A stretch of DNA of 64,000 nucleotides from Vibrio algarum (GCF_028204155.1 NZ_JAQLOI010000001.1:3100001-3164000), one strand, 5' to 3'. Positions 21,134 to 30,745 are shown, numbered from the stretch's first letter. Numbers and translations: made by a program. The notes: generated by a model not told the origin, from the sequence alone.

Positions 21134-24100
21134 TCAGGTCTGATTTTTTGACTTTCTACCTCGACCAAGCATCAACAAACAAGGTGTTAACACCAAAGTT
21201 AAAACGGTGGCAAAAGCCAAACCACCAGCAACAGCCGTTGCGAGTTGCGACCACCATTGCGTACTTGGAGCACCAAACTCAACCTTCTGATTAATGATAT
21301 CTATGTTCATCTCAAGTACCATTGGCATTAAACCGAGTATGGTTGTGACAGTAGTTAGCATGACTGGTCGTAAACGCTGTACACCGGTTCTCAATATTGC
21401 ATCTTTACGATCCAATCCTCTATCAACAAGTTGATTGAAGGTATCGATAAGAACAATATTATTGTTTACAACAATTCCCGCCAATGAAATAACTCCGATA
21501 CCTGACATCACGATACCAAATGGTTTTTGGAATATAAGTAGCCCTGCAAAAACACCTACCGTAGAAAATAGTACCGCACTTAAGATCAAGAATGCCTGAT
21601 AGAAACTATTAAATTGAGTAATAAGAATCAAAGCCATAACGGCAAGAGCGACAACGAACGCATTCATTAAAAATGCCGACGATTTTTCCTGATCTTCATT
21701 TTGACCACGTAACTTGAACTCAATCCCATCCAAACCAAGCTCTTTTAGCTGTGCTTCAATCTTTGGAAGTTCTAACGCGAGGTTATAGCCTTCTTTCATA
21801 TCCGCTTTAACTTCAAGAATACGTTGGCCGTCTTTACGCTGAATAGTATCTTGTTTCGGCTGAGGCTTTATTTCTGCGAAATTAGTCATTGGAACTAAGC
21901 CTGCAGAGGTTTTCACTCGTAGCTGATCGAATCTTCCAATATCTCTCTGTTCTTGAGGGAAACGAACGAGAATATCGACTTCTTCATTTGCATCATCAGG
22001 TAAATAATCGCCAATCTTAAGCCCATTAGTTACAAACTGAACGGTATTGCCCACCAATGTAGCGTCTGCTCCAAAACGTCCTGCATCATCTCGTTTAATG
22101 TCTATTTGCCAGTCAATTCCTGGTTTCGCAGAGGTATCACTTAGGTTCGTAAAAGCCGGATATGTATCTGCCCAATGTCTAACTACGACCGCTGCGTCAT
22201 CTAGCTTATCGTATTGACGTGAAGAGAGCTCAATAACTAAATCGTGATCACTAGGAGGCCCAGCGTCTGGTTTTTTAAACTCAATTTCTACACCAGCAAA
22301 TTTAGCCGTGCGTTGCTGTAATTCTTCGATAATATCTTTAACTGGTCTTCTAAATTGCCAATCAACCGGAGTTATCTGAATTTGACCAATAGAATCGTCA
22401 CCACCTGTTTTGGTATAAACACTCTCGAACTCTTCGCCTCCAAGAACTTCAGATTCGATATCACGCATGATCTTATCTTTTTCATTGATAGAGAGATCAC
22501 CATAAGATCGAACTTTCATGGTAAACGATGGAGGATCGACTTCTGGGAAGAACTCCGCACCTAAACCCGCTTTGGAATATGTAACACCAATACCGATTGC
22601 GAGTAAAATAGCACTAAACAAGATCTTCCAAGGGTGATTAACCGCAATAGCGAGCGTCTTATAATAAAGCTTGGTAAATCCCGTCGCTTTAGAAAAATCA
22701 CCGTTATGTAATGCGACCAATTCTTGTCTGAGTTCAGGTTTAATATATTGTTCTTTGCCCACTAAACTACCAAGCACAGGGACAAAAAGTAACGCCATAA
22801 TTAAAGACGCTGACAAGGTTGCTATCAGTGTTATTGGCAAATACTTCATAAACTCGCCAGTAGTATCTGGCCAGAATAGAAGTGGAGCAAATGCAGCCAA
22901 GGTTGTTGCTGTAGAGGCGGTAATAGGCCAAGCCATCCGTTTAGCCGCATCGCGATACGCTTCACGTCGAGGCATCCCTTCATGCATTCGCCTATCAGCA
23001 AATTCAGTGACAACGATGGCACCATCAACCAGCATTCCTACTGCCATAATTAGAGCAAAAAGGACAATAATATTGATGGTCAAACCAAAGACAGCCAAAG
23101 CCAATAGCCCAGTAAGGAAAGAACCTGGGATAGAGACGCCAACCAAAAATGCCGTACGGACACCCAAAATTGCGATGATCACAATAACAACAAGGATAAT
23201 GGCAGAAAGGATGTTGTTTTGCAGATCGCTCAACATCAGCTTAACGTCTTCAGATTCATCCCATGTATATTCAACCATTAAGTTGTCTGGCCAATCTTCC
23301 GTTTCTTGGGCCACGGCAATTATTTGTTTAACTAAATCAACCGTTTCAATAATATTTTCGCCAGCGCGCTTTTTAACATCTAAAACAACTGCAGACTCAC
23401 CATCCAATCGAGCAAAGCTTTCTGGATCTCTAAACGAGCGTCTGACCGTCGCAATATCACCAAAAGTAATCACCTGTTTGCCATCTATCTTTACTGGCAT
23501 TTCCAAAACATCTTTCAACGATTCAAAAACAGATGGGACTTTTACTGAAAATCGACCATAACCCGTATCGACAAAACCAGCAGCGACAACACGGTTATTC
23601 AGTGCAATCAGATTGTAGATATCACCTTGGTCTAAGTTGTAACTTTCCATTAATAAAGGATCGACAACAATTTCGACTATATCTTCTCTATCTCCAGCGA
23701 TATCGACTTCTAAAACCTGTTTATAGCTTTCTAGCTTGTCACGTAAAACTCGAGCAATCTGTACAATGGTTCTTTCAGGTACGGTACCGTATAGAACAAC
23801 CGATAATACCGGCTGAAAAGAAGCCAAAGTCACTTCGTTAACAGTCGGTTCATCACTGTCCGCTGGTAGTTTCGGTTTTGCTTGATCAACCGCATCTCGG
23901 ACATCGGCCATCGCTTTATCCAGATCAATTCCGACGTTGAACTCTAACGTGACAGAGGCGTAGCCTTCAGAGGCCGTAGCGCTCATCTCCTTTACCCCCT
24001 CAATAGAACGTAATTCTTGTTCTATTGGGCGCACTAATAATCGTTCTGCATCATCCGGTGAGATACCTTCATGGCTCACACCGACGTAAATAATCGGTAT

Positions 24101-24226
24101 TGTGATATCTGGGCTCGACTCCTTTGGAATCGTAATATAGGTAATCACACCTGCTACTAAAATCAGTATCAGTAGCGTGAGCATTGTTCTAGAACGGGAT
24201 AGAGCCGCGTCTATAATCGCAAACAT
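21134..24226 (-). CDS. RND-family efflux transporter, inner-membrane pump
   Basis: 1030 aa with the RND layout: TM1 at the N-terminus, a large periplasmic loop (about 35-330), TM2-6, a second large loop (about 560-860) and TM8-12. Typical motifs include the TM4 proton-relay segment GMLVDGAIVVTEF and the duplicated helical bundles. It belongs to the HAE/MexF-like AcrB superfamily and pumps drugs or hydrophobic compounds by proton antiport; the substrate cannot be read from sequence. The gene starts 13 bp after the adaptor gene; no outer-membrane channel gene is nearby, so a shared TolC is likely. Confidence 0.93.
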   Translation of the reverse strand: MFAIIDAALSRSRTMLTLLILILVAGVITYITIPKESSPDITIPIIYVGVSHEGISPDDAERLLVRPIEQELRSIEGVKEMSATASEGYASVTLEFNVGIDLDKAMADVRDAVDQAKPKLPADSDEPTVNEVTLASFQPVLSVVLYGTVPERTIVQIARVLRDKLESYKQVLEVDIAGDREDIVEIVVDPLLMESYNLDQGDIYNLIALNNRVVAAGFVDTGYGRFSVKVPSVFESLKDVLEMPVKIDGKQVITFGDIATVRRSFRDPESFARLDGESAVVLDVKKRAGENIIETVDLVKQIIAVAQETEDWPDNLMVEYTWDESEDVKLMLSDLQNNILSAIILVVIVIIAILGVRTAFLVGVSIPGSFLTGLLALAVFGLTINIIVLFALIMAVGMLVDGAIVVTEFADRRMHEGMPRREAYRDAAKRMAWPITASTATTLAAFAPLLFWPDTTGEFMKYLPITLIATLSASLIMALLFVPVLGSLVGKEQYIKPELRQELVALHNGDFSKATGFTKLYYKTLAIAVNHPWKILFSAILLAIGIGVTYSKAGLGAEFFPEVDPPSFTMKVRSYGDLSINEKDKIMRDIESEVLGGEEFESVYTKTGGDDSIGQIQITPVDWQFRRPVKDIIEELQQRTAKFAGVEIEFKKPDAGPPSDHDLVIELSSRQYDKLDDAAVVVRHWADTYPAFTNLSDTSAKPGIDWQIDIKRDDAGRFGADATLVGNTVQFVTNGLKIGDYLPDDANEEVDILVRFPQEQRDIGRFDQLRVKTSAGLVPMTNFAEIKPQPKQDTIQRKDGQRILEVKADMKEGYNLALELPKIEAQLKELGLDGIEFKLRGQNEDQEKSSAFLMNAFVVALAVMALILITQFNSFYQAFLILSAVLFSTVGVFAGLLIFQKPFGIVMSGIGVISLAGIVVNNNIVLIDTFNQLVDRGLDRKDAILRTGVQRLRPVMLTTVTTILGLMPMVLEMNIDIINQKVEFGAPSTQWWSQLATAVAGGLAFATVLTLVLTPCLLMLGRGRKSKNQT

Positions 24227-24239
24227 AGTTACCTCCGCC

Positions 24240-25330
24240 CTATTGGTTTTCTGATTCGTGTTTCACAGCAATAACCGAATCACCATCTCTCACAAAACCT
24301 TGACCGATCGTTATAATATCAACGCTGAAACCCAAGCCCGTTAACCAAACGCCATCTTGCTCCGCTTTAACAAGTTGAATGGGAACAAAATGAACGACGT
24401 TATCTTTAAGGGTTTTCACACCCAAATTACCACCTTCATCAAGCGCTAGCATCGCAGGGGATACCTTAATCGCTTTTTGCATCTCAAGGTTCAGTTCAAC
24501 CTCTGCACTGACTCCCGCTGGTATTTTCTGGTCGGGGTTAGGTATTTCTACTTCAATTGGGAAAGTATTGGTGGCATTAGAAGAAACCCTAGAAATATAC
24601 CTAAGCGTACCCTCAATTTTTTCCCCACCAATTAATCTGATCTGTGCTTTTTGGTTTACTTTCAGGTTTTGAACATGACGTTCGCTGACATCGGCTTCGA
24701 TAACCAAGACATTTAGATCGATAACCGTAGCGACAGGATCACCAACACCAACATAATCACCGAGCTCAATGAGGAGTTCGTCTACGATTCCATCAAATGG
24801 GGCTCTAATTTGAGTGTTACGAAGGTTAAGCTGAGCTTTTTTAACTAACGCTCTTGCTTCAACCAGATTGGCTTGGGCGGTACTATAAGCAACTTCACCC
24901 TGTAATCCTTTGCTCTTTAATGATTTAGAGGCTTTGAATTCTTTCTCTTTAACCGACAAATTGGCTCTTGCTCTTTCAAGCTGAATTTCTAAATCGGCCT
25001 TATCTATTTGGGCGATAGATTGATCTTTTTTAACTTCATCGCCCTTTCTCACCATCAAAGTCACTACACGACCAGCAACTTCTGCACCTAATTTAGCTTG
25101 CCTATCTGGCGCAGTTCTTCCATACAAGTCTATTTTTTTTGCCGTCAACACTGCTTCAAACGTTTGAAATTCGACTTTGGCCAACAACGCTTCAGGCTCT
25201 TCTGCCATGTTGCCTTTTGAGGACTGTTCCTCAGCACTTAACATCCCTAAACCTAACCAAAGAGATAAGCCAATAAGAAGTATGAAAGAGATAAGCCAAG
25301 GGCGTCGAGAAAAAAGCGGCCAATTGCCAT
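24240..25330 (-). CDS. RND efflux periplasmic adaptor subunit, N-terminus out of frame
   Basis: Membrane-fusion protein of the RND pump: alpha-hairpin (about 95-160 in the in-frame part), lipoyl halves (GAEVAGRVVTLMVRKGDEV and IRAPFDGIVDELLIELGDYV) and beta-barrel. The in-frame ATG is 25244, but the same frame continues upstream, without a start codon, into a perfect N-terminal anchor (WPLFSRRPWLISFILLIGLS). An ATG at 25330 with AAAAGGA before it would begin this anchor if one base were added near 25321-25327 (GCAAT). Restored length would be 363 aa. Without the anchor the protein might not reach the periplasm. Operon partner of the downstream pump gene. Confidence 0.8.
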
Positions 25331-25419
25331 AACAAAGTTCCTTTTAGTTACACAAGCAAAACAAAAAATACGGACTACATATACTATTGTTTTATTATGC
25401 TTAGGTAGACAAAATTAGC

Positions 25420-25453
25420 AAAGCCTTATGTAAGATGTTAAAACATAAGGCTT
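25420..25453 (-). terminator. Probable erpA terminator
   Basis: AAAGCCTTATGT ... ACATAAGGCTTT, a 12-bp perfect stem with a 10-nt loop, 59 bp after the erpA stop; the T tract is weak. Confidence 0.55.
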
Positions 25454-25511
25454 TAATGATAATTTAATTCGAGACTATAGCACTTTATTCAAAGAAAACT
25501 GTGTAGCAGAT

Positions 25512-25853
25512 CTAGACGCTGAAAGATGCTCCGCAGCCACATGTTGTCGTTGCATTAGGGTTATTGACAAAAAAGCGAGACCCTTCAAGACCTTCGGTAT
25601 AATCCACAACACCACCTATCAGATATTGTAAGCTCATAGGATCTACGACGAGTGTGACACCACTATTAATAATGGTCGTATCGCCATCATTCACTTTTTC
25701 ATCAAAAGTGAAGCCATACTGAAAGCCACTACAGCCTCCACCAGTAATATACACACGCAATTTTAATTCTGGGTTCTCTTCTTCTTCGATCAGCGTTTTT
25801 ACTCTTATTGCTGCCGCATCAGAAAAAGATAATGGTACATTTAATTCGCTCAC
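25512..25853 (-). CDS. erpA: Iron-sulfur cluster insertion protein ErpA
   Basis: 113-aa A-type carrier that delivers 4Fe-4S clusters to apoproteins, including IspG in isoprenoid synthesis. The three cluster cysteines are in GGGCSGFQYGF and the C-terminal TCGCGASFSV. The frame opens at ATG 25877, but GTG 25853 has GAGAGG six bases upstream and gives the family N-terminus SELNVPLSFSDAAA, so it is preferred. Divergent from hemL, a pairing usual in vibrios. Confidence 0.95.
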   Translation of the reverse strand: MSELNVPLSFSDAAAIRVKTLIEEEENPELKLRVYITGGGCSGFQYGFTFDEKVNDGDTTIINSGVTLVVDPMSLQYLIGGVVDYTEGLEGSRFFVNNPNATTTCGCGASFSV

Positions 25854-26124
25854 GATAACCTCTCTCTTTCGTGTCATATCAACTCGTCTTTTCTTATCTC
25901 TCTTATATGAGTCAATATTTTATTTTTTCAATATCTGCTGATTATCTAGTACCTGACTAAATCATTCAAGTATTCTTATGAGTCATCTGTAAACCTAGCG
26001 AATTCTTCAATTTTTGCACCAACTCACTATTTTAATTATTTAAGCAAATTTTCTAAACCTAACCAGTACAAGTTCGCTACAATGCCAAACTATTGCTTCA
26101 AGTCAGAACAACAAGGAAAAATTG

Positions 26125-27408
26125 ATGACCAAATCAGCAAAACTCTATCAAAAGGCGCAACAAATCATTCCTGGTGGCGTGAACTCTCCCGTTCGTGCAT
26201 TCAACGGTGTTGGCGGCTCTCCAGTATTTATAGAAAAAGCAGATGGCCCTTTGATTATTGATGCAGATGGTAAATCTTATATCGACTACGTTGGTTCTTG
26301 GGGCCCTATGATTCTAGGTCACAACCATCCTGTCATTCGCGATGCGGTTATCGAAGCTGCCCATAGAGGGCTGAGTTTTGGTGCTCCTACCGAAGTGGAA
26401 GTTGAAATGGCCGAGCTAGTATCCAAAATAGTTCCGTCTATGGAACAGCTCCGTATGGTGAACTCCGGCACAGAAGCCACGATGAGTGCAATACGCTTGG
26501 CTCGAGGATTCACAGGTAGAGACAAGATACTCAAATTCGAGGGTTGTTATCACGGTCACGCCGACAGCCTACTGGTTAAAGCTGGCTCAGGTGCGCTAAC
26601 TTTAGGCCAACCAAGCTCACCAGGCGTACCAGCAGATTTCGCAAAATATACATTAACCGCAACATTTAATAACCTTGACTCTGTTCAAGCGCTTTTTGAT
26701 GCGAATAAAGGTGAAATAGCGTGCATCATCGTAGAGCCAGTCGCAGGCAACATGAACTGCATTCCACCGATAGAAGGCTTTCATGAAGGTCTTCGCGACA
26801 TCTGCGACAAAGAAGGTGCATTGCTCATTTTTGATGAAGTAATGACGGGCTTTAGGGTTGCACAAGGTTGTGCTCAGGCATATTACAACATTAAACCGGA
26901 CTTAACTTGTCTGGGTAAAGTCATCGGCGGTGGCATGCCAGTTGGTGCATTTGGTGGCCGCAAAGATGTTATGCAGCACATCGCCCCGACTGGACCTGTT
27001 TATCAAGCTGGTACCTTATCAGGTAACCCAATAGCAATGGCTGCTGGCCTAGCTTGTTTAAAAACACTCACAGCGGAAGGAAATGAAGCCGCTCTAGCAG
27101 CAAAAACTAAACAACTTGCCGATGGATTTAAAGCACTAGCCGACAAACACAATATCCCACTGCTTGTTTCTCAAGTCGGAGGAATGTTTGGTTTCTTTTT
27201 CACAGACCAAGAAAAAGTAACCTGTTATGAAGAAGTTGCCAAATGCGATGTTGAACGCTTTAAAAACTTCTTCCACTTAATGCTAGAAGAAGGTGTTTAC
27301 CTTGCGCCTTCAGCATTTGAGGCTAGCTTTACTTCCCTTGCTCATGGTGAAAAAGAGATTGAAGCGACCTTAGAAGCCGCCGATCGTAGCTTTGCTAAAC
27401 TCGCTTAA
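26125..27408 (+). CDS. hemL: Glutamate-1-semialdehyde 2,1-aminomutase HemL
   Basis: 427-aa PLP enzyme converting glutamate-1-semialdehyde to 5-aminolevulinate in C5-pathway heme synthesis. Visible: IPGGVNSPVRAF near the N-terminus, GCYHGHADSLLV, DEVMTGFR, and the PLP-lysine segment TCLGKVIGGGMPVGAFGG (Lys about 265). ATG 26125 is chosen over the TTG one codon earlier because of AAGGA eight bases upstream. Ends in a strong terminator. Confidence 0.97.
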   Translation: MTKSAKLYQKAQQIIPGGVNSPVRAFNGVGGSPVFIEKADGPLIIDADGKSYIDYVGSWGPMILGHNHPVIRDAVIEAAHRGLSFGAPTEVEVEMAELVSKIVPSMEQLRMVNSGTEATMSAIRLARGFTGRDKILKFEGCYHGHADSLLVKAGSGALTLGQPSSPGVPADFAKYTLTATFNNLDSVQALFDANKGEIACIIVEPVAGNMNCIPPIEGFHEGLRDICDKEGALLIFDEVMTGFRVAQGCAQAYYNIKPDLTCLGKVIGGGMPVGAFGGRKDVMQHIAPTGPVYQAGTLSGNPIAMAAGLACLKTLTAEGNEAALAAKTKQLADGFKALADKHNIPLLVSQVGGMFGFFFTDQEKVTCYEEVAKCDVERFKNFFHLMLEEGVYLAPSAFEASFTSLAHGEKEIEATLEAADRSFAKLA

Positions 27409-27471
27409 TTATCTAATACCATTAAGCGAATTAGCTGACCAAAATATAAAAGTAGTGGTCACAAAGAAACT

Positions 27472-27502
27472 AAAAAGGGCTGATTAAAATCTGCCCTTTT
27501 TA
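27472..27502. terminator. Terminator between hemL and the small Cys-rich gene
   Basis: AAAAAGGGC ... GCCCTTTTT with a partly paired inner loop; T and A tracts on both sides allow bidirectional use between convergent genes. Confidence 0.8.
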
Positions 27503-27503
27503 G

Positions 27504-27623
27504 TTAATGCCAATTAACTATCACTAAAATCAAAATCACACCAATAAAACCGCTAAACCAAGGGATGTTGCCAATTTTCATTTTCGATTTAGAACATTTT
27601 TTATTACCACCACAACACGCCAT
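27504..27623 (-). CDS. Small Cys-rich single-pass membrane protein (39 aa)
   Basis: Minus-strand ATG at 27623 with CAGAGGTAA six bases upstream. The peptide begins MACCGGNKKCSKSKMKIGN (CC and C within a basic N-terminus) and continues with a Trp-flanked hydrophobic helix (FSGFIGVILILVIVNW) to the stop. The CCGG-x3-C cluster could bind a metal or be acylated. Convergent with hemL, sharing its terminator. I do not recognise the family; size, RBS, composition and position make it a likely real gene. Confidence 0.6.
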   Translation of the reverse strand: MACCGGNKKCSKSKMKIGNIPWFSGFIGVILILVIVNWH

Positions 27624-27810
27624 ACTTACCTCTGATTAGGCTTTAATTATCATTTTAAGCGAATATTCGTTGAGCGCTAAACGAACTTATTGACGCATAT
27701 TCTATCGATAGTACTCCACAATAAACCATTTGAAACAAATTATTTGAAAACCAGAGCGTTAACATCCATTATAATCACCATCTTTGCTCTGACATACAAG
27801 GGATCACCTA

Positions 27811-28896
27811 GTGCCAGAAAAACTCCGAATATCCTCAAGTCATTGGGTGCTGATCGCTGCTTTATTAGTTGCCGGTTATGCTTGCTACCTACTCGTTGCA
27901 CCCTATATGAACTCTATCGTAATGGCTTTTATTATTTCGCTATTAATGTTTCCATTACATGAATGGATCGAGAAAAAGATCCCTAAACACAACAACCTTG
28001 CATCTTTATTATCATGCGTCGTACTAACGTTCATCATTGTTATTCCGTTACTTGCCGTATTTGCGGCTATTGTTCAGCAGGGCTCATCTGCCACCCAACA
28101 GATTTACCATTGGGTAACAGGTGGTGGTATACAAGAGTTCTTCAAATTACCTTGGATAGTAAAAGCGCTTGATTTTGTTAATGAATACTTGCCATTTGAA
28201 ACGATCGACCCTCAACAAATTGCACAAAAGATTGGACAACTAGCAACGACGTTCGGCAGTAACCTTGTTGCCATTAGTGCAAAGATATTAGGGGACGCTA
28301 CCAACTTCTTGATGGATTTCATGCTGATGTTATTTGTCTTGTTCTTCCTACTAAGAGATCACGATAAGATAATCCTCGCTATGCGCCATATTCTTCCACT
28401 TTCTCGTAGCCAAGAAGATAAGCTATTAGAAGAGGTCGAAAAAGTATCTAAATCTGCCGTTCTTGGCTCATTTCTAACGGCTATCGCTCAAGGCTTTGCT
28501 GGCGGAATTGGTATGTGGCTTTGTGGCTTTCCGGGCCTTTTCTGGGGAACAATGTTTGGTTTCGCTTCTTTCATACCGGTTGTCGGCACAGCGCTTATCT
28601 GGATCCCTGCGACTCTTTATCTGTTCGTTATAGGGGAGACTAACTGGGCAATATTCTTGGCGGTTTGGTCGATAGCACTTGTTGGCTCAATTGATAACGT
28701 TCTGCGTCCACTGCTGATGCAAGGTAGCGCGGGAATGAATACCTTAATGATTTTCTTCTCACTTCTAGGCGGGATTCAATTATTTGGTTTGATTGGCTTA
28801 ATATATGGACCGATTATTTTTGCTGTCACTATTGTTCTATTCAACATCTATGAAGAAGAGTTCCACGGATTTCTCAAGAACCAAGACAAAAGCTAG
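27811..28896 (+). CDS. AI-2E family transporter (PerM-like)
   Basis: 361-aa polytopic inner-membrane protein with about eight transmembrane segments in the AI-2E/UPF0118 arrangement: pairs of helices at the N-terminus, a soluble middle (about 85-150) and a C-terminal bundle with the conserved FIPVVGTALIWIP and GPIIFA-type loops. Family members export autoinducer-2 or, in other cases, ions; the substrate here is unknown. Begins at GTG with AAGGGA nine bases upstream; followed by a strong hairpin terminator. Confidence 0.88.
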   Translation: MPEKLRISSSHWVLIAALLVAGYACYLLVAPYMNSIVMAFIISLLMFPLHEWIEKKIPKHNNLASLLSCVVLTFIIVIPLLAVFAAIVQQGSSATQQIYHWVTGGGIQEFFKLPWIVKALDFVNEYLPFETIDPQQIAQKIGQLATTFGSNLVAISAKILGDATNFLMDFMLMLFVLFFLLRDHDKIILAMRHILPLSRSQEDKLLEEVEKVSKSAVLGSFLTAIAQGFAGGIGMWLCGFPGLFWGTMFGFASFIPVVGTALIWIPATLYLFVIGETNWAIFLAVWSIALVGSIDNVLRPLLMQGSAGMNTLMIFFSLLGGIQLFGLIGLIYGPIIFAVTIVLFNIYEEEFHGFLKNQDKS

Positions 28897-28918
28897 AGCG
28901 AACTAAAATAGCTTCATG

Positions 28919-28956
28919 CCGTGGGCAGATTATGCGAAAATCTGCCCACTTTAGTT
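28919..28956 (+). terminator. Terminator after the AI-2E family gene
   Basis: GTGGGCAGATT-atgcga-AAATCTGCCCAC followed by TTTAGTTTTT: 11- to 12-bp stem, 20 bp after the stop. Its presence argues against the longer rsmC frame starting at 28932. Confidence 0.88.
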
Positions 28957-28970
28957 TTTCGGAAAAAATC

Positions 28971-29993
28971 ATGTCCTATACCGCACCTAGTCAGATAGCA
29001 GAACGTCAACTTGCCCACTTTGAAGGGAAACACGTTCTGATTGCCGGAGAAGCAGAAGATCTGTTTCCTGTAGAACTGGCTAAACATTGCGAATCCGTTT
29101 CTGTATTCACATCAAACTATAGCTATCATCGCCAACTCAAAGGCAAAAGCACAATTACCAGCTACTTTGGTATTCAGTTTCAAGAAGACACACCAATTAA
29201 CATGGTTTTACTCTATTGGCCTAAAGCAAAAGCTGAAGCTGAATACCTTCTTGCTATGCTTTTTGCACACTTAGGGCCTGAAACGGAAATCGTAGTGGTC
29301 GGTGAAAACCGCTCAGGTGTTAAAAGCATTGAAAAAATGTTTACTAAATACGGCAAAATCACAAAATTCGATTCCGCTCGCCGATGCTCATTTTATTGGG
29401 GGCAATGTGATACTCAGCCAAAGTCATTTACTCTAACGGATTGGTACAAAACCTATAATCTCGATATCTCAGGTCAGGAACTCGTAGTCAAAAGCCTTCC
29501 GGGTGTATTTAGTCATGGTCAATTCGATGTGGGAAGTAAACTGCTACTGGATTCGTTGCCAAATCTGTCAGGAAAAGTACTCGATTTTGGCTGTGGTGCA
29601 GGTGTTATCGGAGCAACTTTAGCACTTAAAAATCCAGACATTGACTTAGAAATGTGCGACATAAGTGCTTTTGCTATCGCCTCCTCTATCGAGACATTAA
29701 AAGCAAACGGATTAACAGGTCGGGTATTTGCATCAGATGTTTATTCTGATACGAGTGACGATTATCGATTTATTATTAGCAACCCGCCTTTCCACTCCGG
29801 TTTAGATACGAGCTATAGCGCAACCGAATCCTTGTTAGCTAATGCCCCTAAACAAATGAGCAAACGAGCGGAACTTTACATCGTCGCGAATAGCTTTTTA
29901 AAATACCCTCCAATTATCAAGAGCGCATTCACTAATTGTTCGACGATAAATAAGACCTCGAAATTTGCTATATACCATGCAATAAAGCAATAA
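28971..29993 (+). CDS. rsmC: 16S rRNA (guanine(1207)-N2)-methyltransferase RsmC
   Basis: 340-aa SAM-dependent methyltransferase acting on G1207 of 16S rRNA. Two tandem methyltransferase-like halves; the C-terminal one holds the SAM motif VLDFGCGAGVIGA (about 203) and the catalytic NPPFH (about 278). VVGENRSGV in the N-terminal half is typical of RsmC. ATG 28971 (GGA upstream) is chosen: the 13 extra codons possible upstream would lie in the preceding terminator. Confidence 0.95.
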   Translation: MSYTAPSQIAERQLAHFEGKHVLIAGEAEDLFPVELAKHCESVSVFTSNYSYHRQLKGKSTITSYFGIQFQEDTPINMVLLYWPKAKAEAEYLLAMLFAHLGPETEIVVVGENRSGVKSIEKMFTKYGKITKFDSARRCSFYWGQCDTQPKSFTLTDWYKTYNLDISGQELVVKSLPGVFSHGQFDVGSKLLLDSLPNLSGKVLDFGCGAGVIGATLALKNPDIDLEMCDISAFAIASSIETLKANGLTGRVFASDVYSDTSDDYRFIISNPPFHSGLDTSYSATESLLANAPKQMSKRAELYIVANSFLKYPPIIKSAFTNCSTINKTSKFAIYHAIKQ

Positions 29994-30066
29994 AAACACC
30001 CTTAAAACGTAACAAATTTAAGGGTTAGCACAATCGTTGGCCCGCGAACTTAAAAGCGATAAACCC

Positions 30067-30235
30067 ACGCATTATTAACCTAATGCCGTTCGGTTAAGGT
30101 CATTTAAACCTGTAATCCCGACGAAAACCGACGTCATCCCCATGAAAATGGGGATCTAGTACAGCCAAGATTCCCGTTTTCACGGGAATGACGAAGTATT
30201 TAGCTCTAACCGATCGGCATTACGCATTATTAACC
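30067..30235. mobile_element. MITE-like element with terminal inverted repeats and 14-bp flanking direct repeats
   Basis: A 14-bp direct repeat ACGCATTATTAACC occurs at 30067-30080 and 30222-30235. Just inside lie inverted ends: AATGCCGTTCGGTTA (30082-30096) and TAACCGATCGGCATT (30207-30221), matching at 14 of 15 positions. The 141-bp interior has no open frame but carries two strong hairpins (30137-30156, 30169-30188). The ends resemble inverted repeats of insertion sequences common in marine gamma-proteobacteria, but I cannot name the parent. The right direct repeat contains the stop codon of the neighbouring small gene. Confidence 0.7.
30137..30190. repeat. Two-hairpin intergenic repeat (copy 2, inside the MITE-like element)
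   Basis: ATCCCCAT-gaaa-ATGGGGAT then CAAG and ATTCCCGT-tttc-ACGGGAAT. This is the reverse-orientation counterpart of the pair at 21035-21091, including the conserved AATCTTGG link. The arms have compensatory differences (CCCCAT/ATGGGG against CCCCAC/GTGGGG), so structure is conserved. Confidence 0.7.
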
Positions 30236-30508
30236 AGACTTTTTTGCCATGTTTAATTGATAATCCAGAACCGCTGAGACCCAATTAGGTCGATTAATAT
30301 ATCGACCTATCGCCACCACAGGGACAACACAAATATACAAGGGTAGAGATTCATAGAAAAAAACATGAGCGATAACGTCTTCATGGGAAAAATGTGTGAG
30401 CAATGCAAGTACGTCAAGCAAAATGGCAAGAACGACTGAAATATAAGATAGTATTAATAGTAGCCCTAATAAATCTCTTAAAAAAATTTTTGATGCCGTC
30501 ATATCCAT
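30230..30508 (-). CDS. Small membrane protein of unknown function
   Basis: 92 aa from ATG 30508 (GAGGGGG just upstream); the frame extends to 30574 without RBS support. Two or three hydrophobic helices: LLGLLLILSYISVVLAILLD (about 12-31), a second near YICVVPVVAIG, and a basic C-terminus. Not confidently assigned to a family. Its stop codon is in the right direct repeat of the MITE-like element, so insertion may have set or left intact the exact C-terminus. Confidence 0.55.
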   Translation of the reverse strand: MDMTASKIFLRDLLGLLLILSYISVVLAILLDVLALLTHFSHEDVIAHVFFYESLPLYICVVPVVAIGRYINRPNWVSAVLDYQLNMAKKSG

Positions 30509-30745
30509 GACCCCCTCATCTTTCCAAACAAAATACTCTTCAAAGATAGATAAAAAAAGAATCTTATCTCTCAATTATTATGCAAAGTAATATTTCAAGA
30601 ATCGATTGCTCGAATAAAATACATCAGCATGATTTGTGTTTTCTTTTTGAAGTTAATCAACCAGAAAAAACTGACACCAGTTCAACAAGTAGCTCAATCA
30701 CCCTGTACTTAGTAAAACATCGTCATTAAATCTTGGAGAGAAAAT

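Noticed and set aside
22671..23561. 296-aa open frame on the plus strand
   Set aside because: Antisense to the RND pump gene, whose protein is a clear family match; the antisense translation is low-complexity S/T/K-rich.
27690..27962. 90-aa frame overlapping the start of the AI-2E family gene
   Set aside because: Overlaps a clear membrane-protein gene in another frame; no RBS or homology.
28932..28970. N-terminal extension of rsmC from 28932
   Set aside because: Would be encoded by the terminator hairpin of the upstream gene; ATG 28971 has an RBS and family match.
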